A stretch of 64,000 nt of DNA from Anastatus disparis (Eukaryota; Arthropoda; Insecta; Hymenoptera; Eupelmidae). The stretch lies in the NCBI GenBank assembly GCA_017163975.1, contig JAFFSR010000136.1, positions 11,839,501-11,903,500 of the forward strand, given 5' to 3'. Position numbers and translations under genes: made by a program. A model generated the notes under the pieces. The model ran no database searches, was not told the origin of the DNA, and saw only the letters and a list, made by a program, of their open reading frames with translations. How positions within the stretch are numbered: position 1 is the stretch's first letter; each line of letters opens with the position of its first letter. Shown one piece after another: positions 30,801-45,800 of this stretch.

Positions 30801-33800
30801 AAGAGGTATTGTTCTTTTAATAAATAAATTAAATAAAAAGAAGTTGGGAGTAATAATCGTTTACAGGAAGAATGAGAAAAAAATGTATTCATTTTTAAAA
30901 TGTACATTTTACCAATTAAAGGTATATGACTAATTTGCTATTTTGAAATTTAAAAATGTATAGGACTCTCGATGTTTTCATATATTACTGAATTATTGAC
31001 ATTAGTAAAATCAAAAGTGTTGACCTAATTCTATATTACGTCAACTCAAAACTTGTCTTGTCTAGAAATTAAAAAAAAAAGAAAGAAACAGATTTGTATC
31101 CGTTTCCTCGAGCACATTCCAGTTCTCTGATCCTTGCCTTATGAATCATAACAAAAATTATACTTCCTAATGTAAAAAATTTTAAAGCCTTAAATCATCA
31201 TTGAAGTCAATGTTAAAATTAATAGCAATAAATGCTTTTTTAAAAAGGATGTTTCTTTGCAGGAGTGAATTAAAATGATAAATATTAAAGTGGCGTAATT
31301 TTTAAATTGTTGTTCAAAAAAGTAAGTTTCTTAGTGCGATACAAACTATATATTTTAATTTTATGAATGTTGCAATGTTTAAGATTGAAAATTCAATTTA
31401 GATTGACATATACTATACTAAATAATAAAAGTACATATAAATATCATCATCTTTTCTGAAGCATTAAGTGTATTATTTATGTTTATTCGAAAACAAATAT
31501 AATACAACAATAAATTTAGAAAAACTATGCTCTATAATGTGTACCATTTTAGAAAAAGAGTCATTCTTATTCGCTATCGAATCAGCGCGTTTCTTTCAAT
31601 ATTTATGTAACGAAACAATTTTCGTATGTAGTAATGTAATAAATATTTATGTTTATCGATTTGATGTTTATCTTACAATATAAAGAAATAAAATATGAAT
31701 GAGTGAAAATACATATAATTTATTTAGCAAAATTTTGCTTACAATATTTTTTTTTAATTTTGCTTGAATTAATTTGCGTAAGAACTTTTTCGGCAGCAAA
31801 AAATTTAACAAAAAAAGGATCCTTATAAATTTTACTATACGTATTATAAAATAAAAACAAAAATTTAGTTCTTACAATAGTATGATAATACAGTTTATCA
31901 ACACATGTGTGTGTACTGTTTGCTACATTTTATTAAAAAGAAAAGAAAAAAAATTGGCTCCACTTCTACTCCAAAGTCAAGTAGTAAAATTTTCATGACT
32001 TGTACAAAAGGATTTCTTATTCTAGTAAAAATATTTGCTAGCTCTGCAAATTTATTCACCGTCCAACTTGACAGCTAAGAAAATCAATGAGAAAGAACAG
32101 TAATATATTTACTATTTCAACGAATATTTTTTTTCTTCGCAAATATATCATCCATATACATTATTTTCAACGTCCTTCAAAAGTACGAAAAAGTTTATTT
32201 AATGTTTTAAACTTTAATGAATCTGCCGCAATGGAGAAGGCAATCAATAAAATTCTGGTCGTGATATGAATACTTCAAAAAAAGTTTTTTTTTTAGACAC
32301 ACGCTGGTAGTATATGCTAACTTTAAATTAATAATATCCAAATATTTTTATAATAAAGGTATATTGATAAATGGCAAAAGTTTCATAAAATTTAATCTTT
32401 AACAAATTAATAAACTTTTATTTTTATGTTAATATATATTTTAATTATATTAAGTATGTATGTCATTATTTAAATTTAATAGCTTCGAGAATAATTATTT
32501 CAAAGTTTCTCAACTTCAAATTACAATGTTGCAAGTTAAACTAAAAATAACATAACTGTTATTTTCATAATATAAGTTTCAAATTTCTTGAATAGAAATA
32601 TAAGGTACGACCAAAAAAGAGTATATCTCGTTACATGTATCTTGTATATCATCTCCAATCAGACTGGAACGAACAATAGCTATACAATATCTTCAAATCA
32701 AAATTGTCTCCGTATGAATGAAATCTAAATAATAAACTGTTATTCTTTAAGTACATTTAAATTATAAATGTTTAATTGATAAATTAATAATTGTTATTTA
32801 TTTGATGAATTTTTTCAGGATACGTCCGCAAGTTGCGCGCGAAGTTATAGATATGTGCCGAATATGTACACAAGTCCCACCAGGAGAACCGCAAGTCTTT
32901 CTTGGTCCCGACAAAGCATTCACATACGATTATGTATTCGATACGAGTTCTGATCAAAGCTCAATTTATGAAACTTGCGTTGCAAGGCTTGTCGAAGGAG
33001 CGCTCGATGGTTATAATGCCACTGTTTTGGCTTATGGACAAACGGGATCTGGAAAAACTTATACAATGGGCACTGGTTTCGACGTTGAAATTGATGAAAA
33101 TATCATTGGTATTATACCAAGGGCTATTAAACATCTGTTCGATGGCATTGCCGAGAAACAGGCACGTGCGAGGGATCGGGCACAAATGCCACCTGAATTT
33201 AAGGTTTGTATTGTTACTTTATTTAGTCAAGGTTTTAATTTTATTTATTGATTCATTGTTGAAAGATTTAAAGAAATGAAATATTTATGATATTATATTT
33301 TGATTAATATAAATATGCATCATTTCATTTCATAAAGTATAATATTGATATTTTGAAAGAATCAAACCTGTCACAGACGGTGTTTGAAAATTTATGATTA
33401 CGTATATAAAAATGATAAAACGTTAAAACACGTGAAAAATGAGATAAGATTTAAAAAAAAAAGTAAAAGACTATTCGATCATCAGATTTTTTCTTTAATG
33501 CGTAGGTGGTCCACCTTAATGGCTATATTAATTTAAATAATAGGTTGATTTAACAATCGTTATTATGTAAACTGGCTCTCACTTAAATTTGAATTCGGAC
33601 CGGTTTGACACGTTTTTATAAGTAAAAGTCAACTCTGTATACAGATTTTTTGCGTACGCATGCATTATTAAATGTCAATTTAATTTTGCATCGCGTAAAA
33701 AAAATTTTTATAGAAAAAATATAATTTTATTCTTAAACGGAAAAAGTCAATGCCTAATGAAATATGATGCCCACGTAGCAATAAATTATCGTAAATGTAG

Positions 33801-36800
33801 CATTGTCATCGATGGAATGTGGAAATTTATATAAACCATATTTTTGTGTTTTCAATATGATTTATAAAGAATAAAAGATTAATTTATATTGTTTTATATT
33901 TATTTGTATATCAATTTACAAACAAAAAACTAATCTTTTGAAAAATATTTTTAAATTTACGCTAAAAAACAAAATTAAAATCAGTGGAGTCTATTAAATT
34001 TTTTTTCGTAAATTCATTAAAAATAATTATTCTTATTCAATAATTAAGTAAAAATGTTAATAACTCCATCATTAATTGGAATGAAAACCAAGAAAATTAT
34101 CTTTCAACATAAAAGTATAATTATCGCTATTCGAAATGGAGTGTAACGTCCGGACTAAAGCGAAACTGGAACAAGCGCAAGAGGTGTGCGCACGTGTAAC
34201 CGAATCTCAAAATGTGTATAGCAGTATATCCGATGTGCATAACTTTTAAAGGACGGAAAAATGATATATCCTAGAGCTTTTTAGCCGTGCGATTCGTATA
34301 TGTAAAACGACATACGATACCAAAGCTACCTTGCCTCGTCTAATACGAAATATGATTTAAACTAAACAGACTCGTGGGAATGGGCTACTCGTCATGGCGC
34401 AAGGTTTATTTCAAGGTGTCGAGATAAACAGTTAGTTTTATGATTATGACTATTTTTTAAACGTTTTAATTTTGATTTTTTCAACTGGAAAATTAGTTTT
34501 TTCATAGAAAATACGTCTAAATTAGAATTGTTGTTATTACTTTAATTATATAGAAGGTGTTAAAAATATGAATTACTTTGTCTTGAAATATTAATTGGTG
34601 TCATTAGTCTTAAGCTAATTAAAAAGAGACATTGCCTTTTGAAACTTAATAAGTAAATGAATGAAATATTATAATTATTCTAAAAGCAACTTAATTTATA
34701 AATTAAAATTAAATTGTAAAATATTCGAGCAAAAATTTATCATAGTCGTTTGTTTACGTAAAAAATGAAAATGTTTGAACTTTATCTAAAGCGAAATGTG
34801 TAAATTTTATTTTCACATAACACGCGTTACAACATTTTTCTTCTGTTTGAAAACCTTCGTTAGTTAAATGTGGGCAATGCAAAGATTGAATTAAGAAAAA
34901 CTTATTCCACCTCCGCTATACTATACAATCGTGCAATGTCAGTATACATTTTCTAAGGTTGTTTGCGCGGAAATATGTTAAGCGTATATGTAAAATATTT
35001 AAACTCGACCGCAAAACTATTTAATATCATTGCCATTGTTTATTATTAAATTCTTATTTAATTTAATGTTAATAATTAAAGTGTTACATACTTATTAGCT
35101 GCATTTAAATTATACAATGAAAATATAAAATTGTGTTACCAATTTTAAGTTGTTTAATAAAAAAAATTTGATTTATCTTTTCATTAAGGTTGTTACGTAA
35201 ACAAAACAAATAATTCATATATTTCTAGAGACAGATTTGAATGATGTATTCAAATTTCTTAATATTATAATAGAGAAACACACCTGTTTATTTATAACTC
35301 CACAAAAAAAGAATGTAACATAGTGGCTTATATTGATTTATGCATTTTTGTTAGTAAAAAATGATATTTAATAATATTTTGACTTTTATAAACATTGAAA
35401 AAATTTTATTTCATTTTTTTATTTATTTTTTTTTATGATGGATGATTCTGTGAAACTTTTGATATTTAGAGAATTTTATATAAAAGCTATAAATTTGATG
35501 TAATTAATGACCAAAAAATAATTTTTTTATATAAAAAAAAATGAAAAAATATGGTAAATTTGTAACATAATTAAAACGTAATTATTTTTGTATAAAAAAA
35601 ATTTTCATTTCAATATTTTTCCAGATTTGCGGATGAAACTGATCTATATTTTGTTTCTAATGATAAAGAATAAAGTATTTTTAGGAAGAACTGACAAAAT
35701 TTTGTCTTATTATATATTAATATTTTACTTTAAAAATTTTGGTTTTCAAGGGAGTGTCTATCTTCTAAAATAAAATAATAATTCAAATAAAGGAATCTAC
35801 ATTTTGATAAAAATGAATTTGTTTTACATTTTGACATTTTAAAAAAAGTACTAATTTTTGGAAAAGAATAGCACTTAATGTTTTTTCTTTACAAAAAACG
35901 AATCAAATTAAAGTAAGACCAAGAAAAAGTTAAAAGTTCTCATAAATATTAATGTTTGCGTCTCCTCAATTGTCCAAATTCTTATTTTTGGCTTGCACGT
36001 GATAAAATAAAATTTAAAAATCCATAAAACCTATTGTTCTTTTTTGTTTGCTATATTTTTGAGTTCAAACTGCTATTTTAGTATAGGCCTAAAAAAAGAA
36101 CAATAAAAAGTATTTCGTCGAAAAATGAGTGGCGCTATATAATTATTGCCATTTGAGCTGCTTAAAAATGTAAAAACAACTCTAGTACGGGTTATTAGTA
36201 AAAAATTTGTTTTTTCATAAGTCAAATATTAAAAATATCGCAGAATTCGTCATATATTCAATAAACAATCATTATAATTTCGTGATTGGAATACTTTTTG
36301 TTATAATCACACAATACAGCATAATGATCGTCATATCTTAATTTGAAACATTTATCATTGTGGACATTATCATATAATGCATTTTTTGACCGCACAATTT
36401 TTTAATATTTAATTCTCAGTTTGCAGAATAAATTAATTATCTTCAACAATGACTTTTAGTATTGAATTTATAACTTTCTATCAATGACAGAATGGAAATT
36501 TCTTAAATTAAAATAGTTTTTTTTACCTCTGATCTATAAAATTTTTCGAAATTTATATATGATAAATTTTATTTAATAATAATATTACAGGTGACCGCTC
36601 AGTTTCTCGAGCTTTACAATGAAGATCTTAAAGACCTTTTAGAGCCTGGTGGGCCACGTGGTGGTGCAAGAATACACGAAGATACAGCTGGTAATATCCA
36701 TCTTGCAGGTGTTGAATCACGTGTTGTAACTAGTCCTCAGGAAGCACTTGAATACTTAAGACTTGGTGCATTATCAAGAACAACGGGATCGACGCAAATG

Positions 36801-39800
36801 AATACGCAATCGTCACGTTCGCATGCTATTTTTACGCTCTATGTTAAACAACAGCGTTGCATTAGAGTTGAAGATCCAGATGCTGATGTCGATACAACAA
36901 ATTCAATGGATGCTAATGAATTTGAAACTTTGACGGCTAAATTTCATTTTGTCGATTTGGCAGGTTCGGAAAGATTAAAGAGAACTGGAGCTACTGGTGA
37001 TCGAGCTAAAGAGGGTATTTCCATCAATTGTGGTTTGGTAAGTTCATCAAGAGTATATATATATAGTAGAGAAATTGAAGGAAGTATTGAAATTCATGGA
37101 AAATAATAGAGAATATGAAAAATTTTAATTTTATTTCTTTTACTCTTTTGTATTGCTCAAATACTTATAAAATTTCAGAATAATTCAAAAGAGAATCGTT
37201 TAAAATTTCTGTGTACTAAATGTTCTTTGTAAATTATTCTCAAACAACATTTATCTTTTTGTAGTTTTTAGTGAAATCAAGAAGTTTTTAATCGACGATG
37301 AAATAAAAAATTTTAAACTCTAAAATTAGATTTTAAATTGTTTAGCGATAAATTTGAAAATTAATTATTAATTTATCGTGTAATAATTCCAAGATAACTA
37401 TTCATAAGACAATTGTTTAAGATAATTTTCTCGCATTTATTATGGAAGCGCGTATCATTAATTTCTAAGAAAAAAAATCACATAACGAGATTATTATCTC
37501 AACCTATAATTTGCATTTAAATACACCAACTGCTTGTATGAAAAATTCATAAAGGAAATTGTTTGGTATGCTTCTCCTTGAGTAAAGAGCGCGAGTAAGA
37601 GTTTCGAATCATAAATTCGTCTCTTATAAAGAAATGTATGTTAAAAACGGCACTGTTTTTCACCATATATATAGATAAATACAAAACGCTTCCTTCATTA
37701 AAATTTCTTAGTCCAACTTCAATGACGCGCGTACGATTTACAAATTATTAATTGATGAATAAAAAAATTTTTTTTTTTTTCAATTGTATACATATAGCTG
37801 GCATTGGGTAATGTTATTTCGGCGCTGGGCGACAAGACTAAAAAGGCATTGCACGTGCCTTATCGGGATTCAAAACTTACGAGGTTACTACAAGACTCAC
37901 TTGGTGGCAATAGCCAGACATGTATGATAGCTTGTGTATCGCCAAGTGATCGTGACTTTATGGAAACACTTAGTACTTTGAAATATGCAAATAGGGCAAG
38001 AAATATCAAAAACAAAGTCACCATTAATCAAGACAAAAGCTCGAGGACTATTGCCTCGTTACGTAGAGAAATACAACAGCTTCAAATGGAACTGTTGGAA
38101 TATAGACAGGGTACAATAATAATTATATATTACATCATTGATTAATATCATAAATGCGAACATAAATTTATTTTCATTACTTATTTTGTAAAGGTAAAAG
38201 AGTTGTTGGTGAAGATGGTGTTAACGATGCTTGGCACGAAAATCAAATGTTGAATAGCGAGCTTCAAAGTTTAAGAACGCGTGTCAAGGCTTTGTCAGAG
38301 ACAGTAGAAGCTCTTACGGCCAAAAATTCGTTATTACTTGCTGAAAAAGCTGCAGGTCAATGGTTATCATCTGGTGCAGCTGCAGCTGCTGGTGGAGATG
38401 TTACTGCTCTTGTACAGGGTTATCTTCAAGAGATCGAAGAACTTAGAGCAAGATTATTAGAGGCTGAGGCGCTTTATCAGCAGCTCAAAAAACGACAGAT
38501 GCATGTAAGTATCATATGAAAATTTGACAAAAAAATTTATTTTATAGAATAAAGAAAAGAAAATTTACCTAGAGCATAAATTCTTTTTTCATATTAAAAA
38601 AATTATGACTTTATAAATCCTCATATAAAATGAGAAAAGTTTTTGATTAAATTTATTATTACATAGCAATCGTTTGGATTAGACAGTCAACTTGAAAGTC
38701 TGCAGGTATGCGTTTAGAAAAAAACACTGTAGTATCTCGTAGTCATCCTAGTATAATTGCATATTTTTGTAGATGGCTAGATATTTCGATTCACCGACAA
38801 TTTATTGTAATTCTTGAAATTTATTGAACACATGTATAATCCAATTTTCACTTTAAGATTTCATGTAGATCTAGAATTTTCAGTATAATAAAATTCTATC
38901 CGATCGTTATTATCTTTATTTGATCAATAATTTTATTTTATTATTATCTACTGTGTAACTATTGCATTCACTAAATACTTTAATGAATATTTAGATTACT
39001 TTTTAAATTTATTTTCGTAACTTTTCATATACGTATTCATCAATTATTTTTTTTGAATTAAATTCAATGCCTTTGCCTTTTATGTAATCTAACAGATGAA
39101 TGCAGCAAGTAATCCTTATGGAGACATGTCGCACGTTTTACATAATGATTCTTCCTCAATATTACTGGATGCCAAAAAAGAATTACAAAAAGAAAAAGCA
39201 CTTTTAGCTAGCCTTAAAAATCAACAGACACAAAATTCAAATAGCAGCAACAGAGACGGAGAAGATGAAGATATGGATGATACCGAAAACGGTCAGGAAT
39301 CTATGAGCGAAGATGAATCGGATGATGATTCTGATAGAAAAGGTATGCATTTACATATTATAAATTTATTACTTAAATTTCTTTAACATTAAAACTTGAA
39401 TTAACATTAAATTCCTTTGTGTTTATCTAGCTTTAAAAAGAAAAAAATATATTTTATTATAACAAGTAATTAACACAATTAGTATTGCAGTAAAAATTTA
39501 ACATATTCATTAACATTTATTTATTTCATATCTACTTTATATGCAAAAATTATTAATTAATAAATAATTTGTATAAACTCATAATTTTCAATCAATATTT
39601 ATCTTATGTATTTATAAATTTATAGAAGAGGACGAAGAAGAAGAAGCGATGGGACGAGAATTAGAAAATCTTACGTCAAACATTGACGTAAAACAGCGCC
39701 TTATTCAAGAACTGGAATTGTCTCAAAGACGACTCCAAACTATGAAACAACACTATGAGGATAAACTAGCTCAGTTACAGTTGCGTATACGCGATACGCA

Positions 39801-42800
39801 AGAAGAACGAGACAAAGTTCTATCTTCCTTACAAAATCAATCATCAGCTCCGACAGAAAAAGCCAAAAAATTACGCGATGAATACGAGAAGAAACTTTCG
39901 GTTATGCAAAAGGAAGTCAAAATGCTTCAATCAGCAAAGAAAGAACACGCGAGACTTCTCAAGAGTCAAACTCAAAATGAAAACAGGCTTCGTGGTTTGA
40001 GAAATGAGCTTGCTGAAATGAAGAGGGCAAAAGTTAAGTTATTAAATAAGATGCGTGAGGAAGCGCAGCGTCATAAGGAAAACGAACTTAAACGAAATCG
40101 TGAAATAGCACAGCTGCGGAAAGAGAGCAGACGTAATGCTAATATGATTAGAACTCTTGAAGCAGATAAACGTATGAAAGAAGTAGTTTTAAGAAGAAAA
40201 CAGGAGGAAGTTTCTGCCCTAAGGAAAAGGGATCGAGGTTTAAGTCATAAAGTAGCTGGTAGAACAATTCAGTCAAAACCATCGAACCCTAAAGCTTTAA
40301 AACAACGCTGGCAGACATTTGAAAGAACAATTACTAAACAGGCTCTAGCAAAACAAGCGGCAGCTGAAACTGAAAGAGAAATGGAAAGGTTATTACAAGA
40401 AAGGGAGGAGCTGGGACGGGAGTTAGAAAAATTAAAGAAGCACAGACTTGTTGTAGCATCAACGAAAGAAGACACAACCGATCTTGATGAAGAAATTGAC
40501 AATGTCACAAGTAAAATTAGTTACTTACAAGTTAGTACATTTAATTATTATTTGCTTTATTTATCAATAATACGTTTATTAACGTCTTATATTTAATCTT
40601 TATTATTATCATTAATTTATTTAGGATAGTATCTCAGAGTGCCAAAGAGCTATGGTAGAAATGGGCGATGGAGATGGTGAAAACGAAGGAGAAACTGGTG
40701 CCGAAGCTTTGCTTGGCACGATTCGAACAGTAGATGAAGCTCAATACCTAATGCAACGAATGTTGGCCTTCACAATCGAACAAAGCTACATAGCTGCGCA
40801 AAAACAGGTCGAAGTACGTGATATGGAGACACGACTTAACCAAGTGGCTCAAGAAAGCGATGTACAACATCAATTACTTGAGCACGTATTACGTGATAGA
40901 GATCTTCTGTCATTGACTAATAGTAATAATACGAATAATGCTACCACGCCGTATAGTCCTCCAAGTTCACGCAGCTCATCTCCAGATAAGTAAGTATAAA
41001 TGTAAAAATTTATCAGTCAAAAATGAAAAGATTTGACGTCATATGTAAGAGATTACGTTGTAAAGTAACAATTATATTAAATAATAATTATCAAGAAGAT
41101 AAAATTTATAAATTTAATAATCTATTTTTGCAGTAGCGAAAGTCTTACGCAAAGCCTAGGCGGAGATGATAAACCAAGAAGTATTAAAGTCCGCCGACGG
41201 ACCACGCAACCCCAAGAGCTCTTGTATGGAATACCGACAAATTCAGATAATCAAAAGAATGAGGATCAAAATCAAAATCACAATCATCCGCTGACGAGGG
41301 TTCCCAGTGCGCCAGGAAGTTTAAAGTTTGTTTTTTTGTTAATTTTAACGTATTTACGCCTAGCACGACTAAGCTTTATAAATCTATGTGTAAATCTTTC
41401 AACCAGGCTTAAGATTTTCAATTTTATTTGCTTCATCGTATCATTCATTGGTAAATAGCGATAAAAGCTACAAAATTGAATCAATCGTTTTCTTTATAAA
41501 AATTACAAATTAAATTTATAACTATGTTACAATAATTTTAAAAAATGTTTGAATCATATCATTGTAAGGTTTTTCTACACGGATTTTTCAACACGATCAT
41601 TTTTTTGCACAAGAAATTGATTTTGCATAAATATATGTATTTTACCTCTTTTCTGTGTATTCCTTTATGTTTTCATTCATAATATTCTATCATACTCAAT
41701 TACTACACACTAAATAAACAGTACATTTTGTGTTAACGTACAGCGTGTAAGAAAAACTTACAATTTTAAAATTTCACATGTAATTTGTGTCTCAAGCATT
41801 TTCAGATTATATACAATCATTATTGGAAAATTTTAACTTTCATGAATCATTAATATTATCCTAATAATGATCGATTGAAATACAAAACATTTGATCATTA
41901 TTATTTGTTACTGTTTTACCAAAGATTTATCCATTGATTTAAAATAGTTTGGTCGTAGCTCGGTTGATTAACAGTAGTGTAAAAGAATTCAAAGGTTAGC
42001 GGTATATCTCTGTAACGTAAAAATACTTGCATGATCTTAGGGGGTTGGTACTTGCGAGGAATCAGTTTGGAAGTGGGTTGATTGGCTCGCCAACGCTGAG
42101 CCGTCGCGACAGCACATCACCGCGTCCCCTGCGCCGAGCTCTACACGCAGGTGGCGGTTCCATGTGAGTGACAATGCTCCAGCTGGCTATCACTTTTATT
42201 ATCCTGTTATATCTATGTCTTGACATTCTGCACAATGCACTATACTCTTTTACTATCGTTGATATTTTTCATTTTTTTCCTATTTTTTTTCTTCTTTTTT
42301 TCTAGTTTTAGACAATGATTGATGGTAGATAAATTATATTTAATGTGCGAATTGCAAGATGTATGTGATGAGAGAAAAAAAAACACAAAAATACAAGTGC
42401 CTTTGAGAATCGGATAGTTTGTGAAAAATGGGCAGCTAGGAGCTAAATTGTCAAAATTCTACATTCTACACTACACACGGGTCTTGCACCTTATTTTCTG
42501 TCTATTGAAATATTTATACACACGGTTGGACTTTACATTGACTAATTAAGAATTTCTTTATTTAACTTTTATGTCCAAGGAGAATTTGACTTAATTTTTA
42601 TTTAAGCAACAATGTAAGTTTGTTCTTTTTTTAAAACGTTTTTACTGACATTTAGGGACCAAAATGTCATTTAAAAGAAAACGGCTTTTAATCTATCATA
42701 ATTAATAATGATTTATTCATTCATTAATAATTGCCATAATAATTTTATGCCATAGGTTAATATATTTTATATGAATATTTATAATTATAATAATTTATGA

Positions 42801-45800
42801 AAAAGAACATGAAGTAAAAGTATGTAAATATATATACATGCGTAAGTCGTTTAAAAAAAATGACTAAGAACTGACTTTTAGACAAATGTATCATATACTT
42901 GTATATAACAGAAGAAACTTATACATTTGTACAGCTTTTAAAATATCAAATAAATGTAACATAAATTATGCGTCTGACGTACAAACCGATTTTATACACC
43001 AAAAGAAAATGTCTGTGTGTTTAGCGCATAATACAAAGTTTTTAATGTTGTGGCATAATAATTTAACGAATAACGAAATTACATTTTAATAAAATTACAT
43101 TATTAAAACAGTAACAAAAATAAATGTTTTATACTCATGTTACTTATGTCTGCCTCGCACATTCTCCTAATTTACTTAATTTCTCATTCGAATTTCGTAT
43201 CCAAGTGATACACGCACCAATTAGCTTTATTATTTTCAACTTTTTCATGGCACACTAATAATTGTGTACTCGCATGATTTTCTTTTTTTTTAAATCTAAA
43301 ACAGCATGGTTTATTTTTTTCTGTATTTAAACTATAATGAAAAAGAAAAAAATATTTACTCAACAAATTGGCTGAACTAACTTTGCTAAAAACTAACAAA
43401 AAAACTGACGACCTAACCCCAGGGAGCAGGTAGCCCACATGGATATATCATCGCCACCGGGTTCACCAACAACTTATCGACGTTTCAATAGTAGAGAAGA
43501 AAACGTCTTCTCGAGATTGACTGCAAGCAGGCAAACACTTCACGTCGAGCATCAACCAACCAAAGGAGTTATCTCTAATTATCAGGGAAAGGTAAAATGA
43601 TATTTTATTTTATTCGATGTATACGGGAAATGAATTCCCTTTTACATAAATGTGATGCAACATTCAAATTTTAAATATACATATTTTAAAAATATAACAA
43701 TTAATCATGAAGTTTATACTTTTAAAGTTTTTGTGTTACGACATTTTTCGTAAATTATTTAAAAAATATTATTTCATGATTGCAACAAATTATAAAAAAT
43801 GTTTTTTTCACAAAAGTCAAACATGCATCAAATGTACGTGACACAAATGTAATTGAAAAAAAAATTGTATATACAATTGTTGCATAAAGAATGAGTCGTC
43901 TTTTTTTTAAATTAAAAAAAATGACTTCCAACATAAAAATAGATCTCATTAACATTACTTCAAAAAACAAAAGAAAAAAAATACGGTAAAAAAATGTGTA
44001 CCAGTGGAAAATGTTGTCACGGTATAATTTTTTACTATGACAGTTTTTTATAATAATATACTTTTGAAACAATTGTTTTGCAGACTGTTCCCAGGGCAAT
44101 ATTGCAATGTACTCACGTAGCTGAAGGTCACAGTAAAGCCGTCCTATCAATTTGCGCAACTAATGATTTACTCTTCAGTGGTTCTAAAGGTATAATATTT
44201 TTTAATATTTTATGTTATATTTTAATAGGTAGAAAATTACTGTAACATTTATGTTTTGAAAATAAAATTACTTTTTTAAAAGTTTCATTAATTTTTAATT
44301 TACCAAGTATAGCATACTTATTTAAAAGCTTTAAAGCTATAAATTTACCGATATTAACGATAATCGATATTCTTTCATATTGTATAACTTGCTTATGACT
44401 AATTTATTATTAATATAAAAATTAAAAAAAAAGATAATGTTTAAAAAAAACTAAAAAATTAATCTCATATGATATACATTTCAGATCGAACGGTAAAAGT
44501 ATGGGATTTAGGAACAGGAATCGAGAGTATGACCCTAAGTGGTCATCCCAACAATGTTGTCGTAGTCAAGTATTCTTCGGTACATCGTCTTTTATTTAGT
44601 GTCTCAGCAGCCTATGTCAAAGTCTGGGATTTACGTGCTGGTAATAGTTGTATAAAAACCCTTTTCTCTTCGGGTCAAGCTCAAGGTGGTCCTATTAGTC
44701 TTTCTACACCTTCGAGAACATTACAAATGCCAGTTGGCGAGACAACAATTAATGATCTCGCGTTAGGCCTTGATGATCGTGAATTATATACTGCCTCAAG
44801 CGATAAAGTACGTATCTGGGATCTAAGAAAACTGGCCTATGTTGGAAAATTAAGCACTCCTCATGCAGCGGCTGTCATGTGTCTTAGCGTATCAGAAGAT
44901 GGTAGAGTTATAACAGGCAGCAAAGATCATTTAATATCTTTAGTTGAGCCAAATATGTCTGGACAATCTATAAGCTTGTCACCACCTCATTATGACGGTG
45001 TTCAGTGCTTGACCACTTATGGGAACACATTGTTCTCCGGTACTTGAAATTTTAATTTGTTATTTTTCTATTTGAACAATTCTTTTGATAGTTATATAAC
45101 AGTATAATATTAATTAATATTTTTAATATAGGATCAAGGGACATGTGTATTAAACGTTGGGACTTAAATAGAATGGAACTTGTCCAATCGCTAAATAATG
45201 CCCACAAAGATTGGATTCTTGGATTGTGCCTTATTAACAGCGGGTCTGTAATGATATCAGGTTGCCGAGGAGGCATCCTGAGGGCATGGACAGTTCCCAC
45301 TTTTGGTGATTGTGCGGGTGAGTGTGCTCTCCTAGGTGAAGTTCGTGCTCATACCTCAGCTATCAATGCAACTGTAACCAATCAACAGCACATTTTCACT
45401 GCGAGCAAGTGAGTATTCGTAGACAGTTTTGTTGTTTTTTTATTTTAAGTAGAAAAACACGTAGGCTGCACCCGAATGGGCTCCTTTTTTTTAATAGGAT
45501 TCGGGTTTGGCTAAACAATAACACACACTATACACTTTCTTTAAGGGAATGAGAAAAAATCCTAATTTCAAAATCGTAGATTTTTTACATTTGAAATAGA
45601 ATTTTTAAATAATTTAGTATTTGAAATGAGATTTAAATTAATTTGTAACTTTCTTAAAAAATATCGTAAAGGACAGATAAAAGTTTTTGAATGTTTAATA
45701 TCAAAATTTTAAATACTGTAATTTGCGTATAAGCGTTTTGATAAATTAAATTTATGGTAAGTTTCTCATTCCCTTAATGATGATTATTAGGATAGTTATA

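Larger units (their letters stand above)
20611..32818 (+). other. KIF21 intron 1 (12.2 kb) with palindromic elements
   Basis: The donor GTGAGT follows codon 11 plus two bases, and the acceptor TTTTTTCAG precedes IRPQ. No open frame inside has a recognisable domain. The intron contains a small AT tract at 24853-24886, a 120-base palindrome at 26581-26700 and the foldback element at 28197-29828. CG-richer patches around 27900-29200 mostly belong to or flank that element. A first intron this large often carries enhancers, which is inference only. Confidence 0.85.

Noticed and set aside
43755..44159. 134-residue minus-strand open frame inside KIF21
   Set aside because: It overlaps the supported plus-strand WD40 exon at 44084-44189 and is mostly Phe/Ile/Lys from an AT-rich intron.
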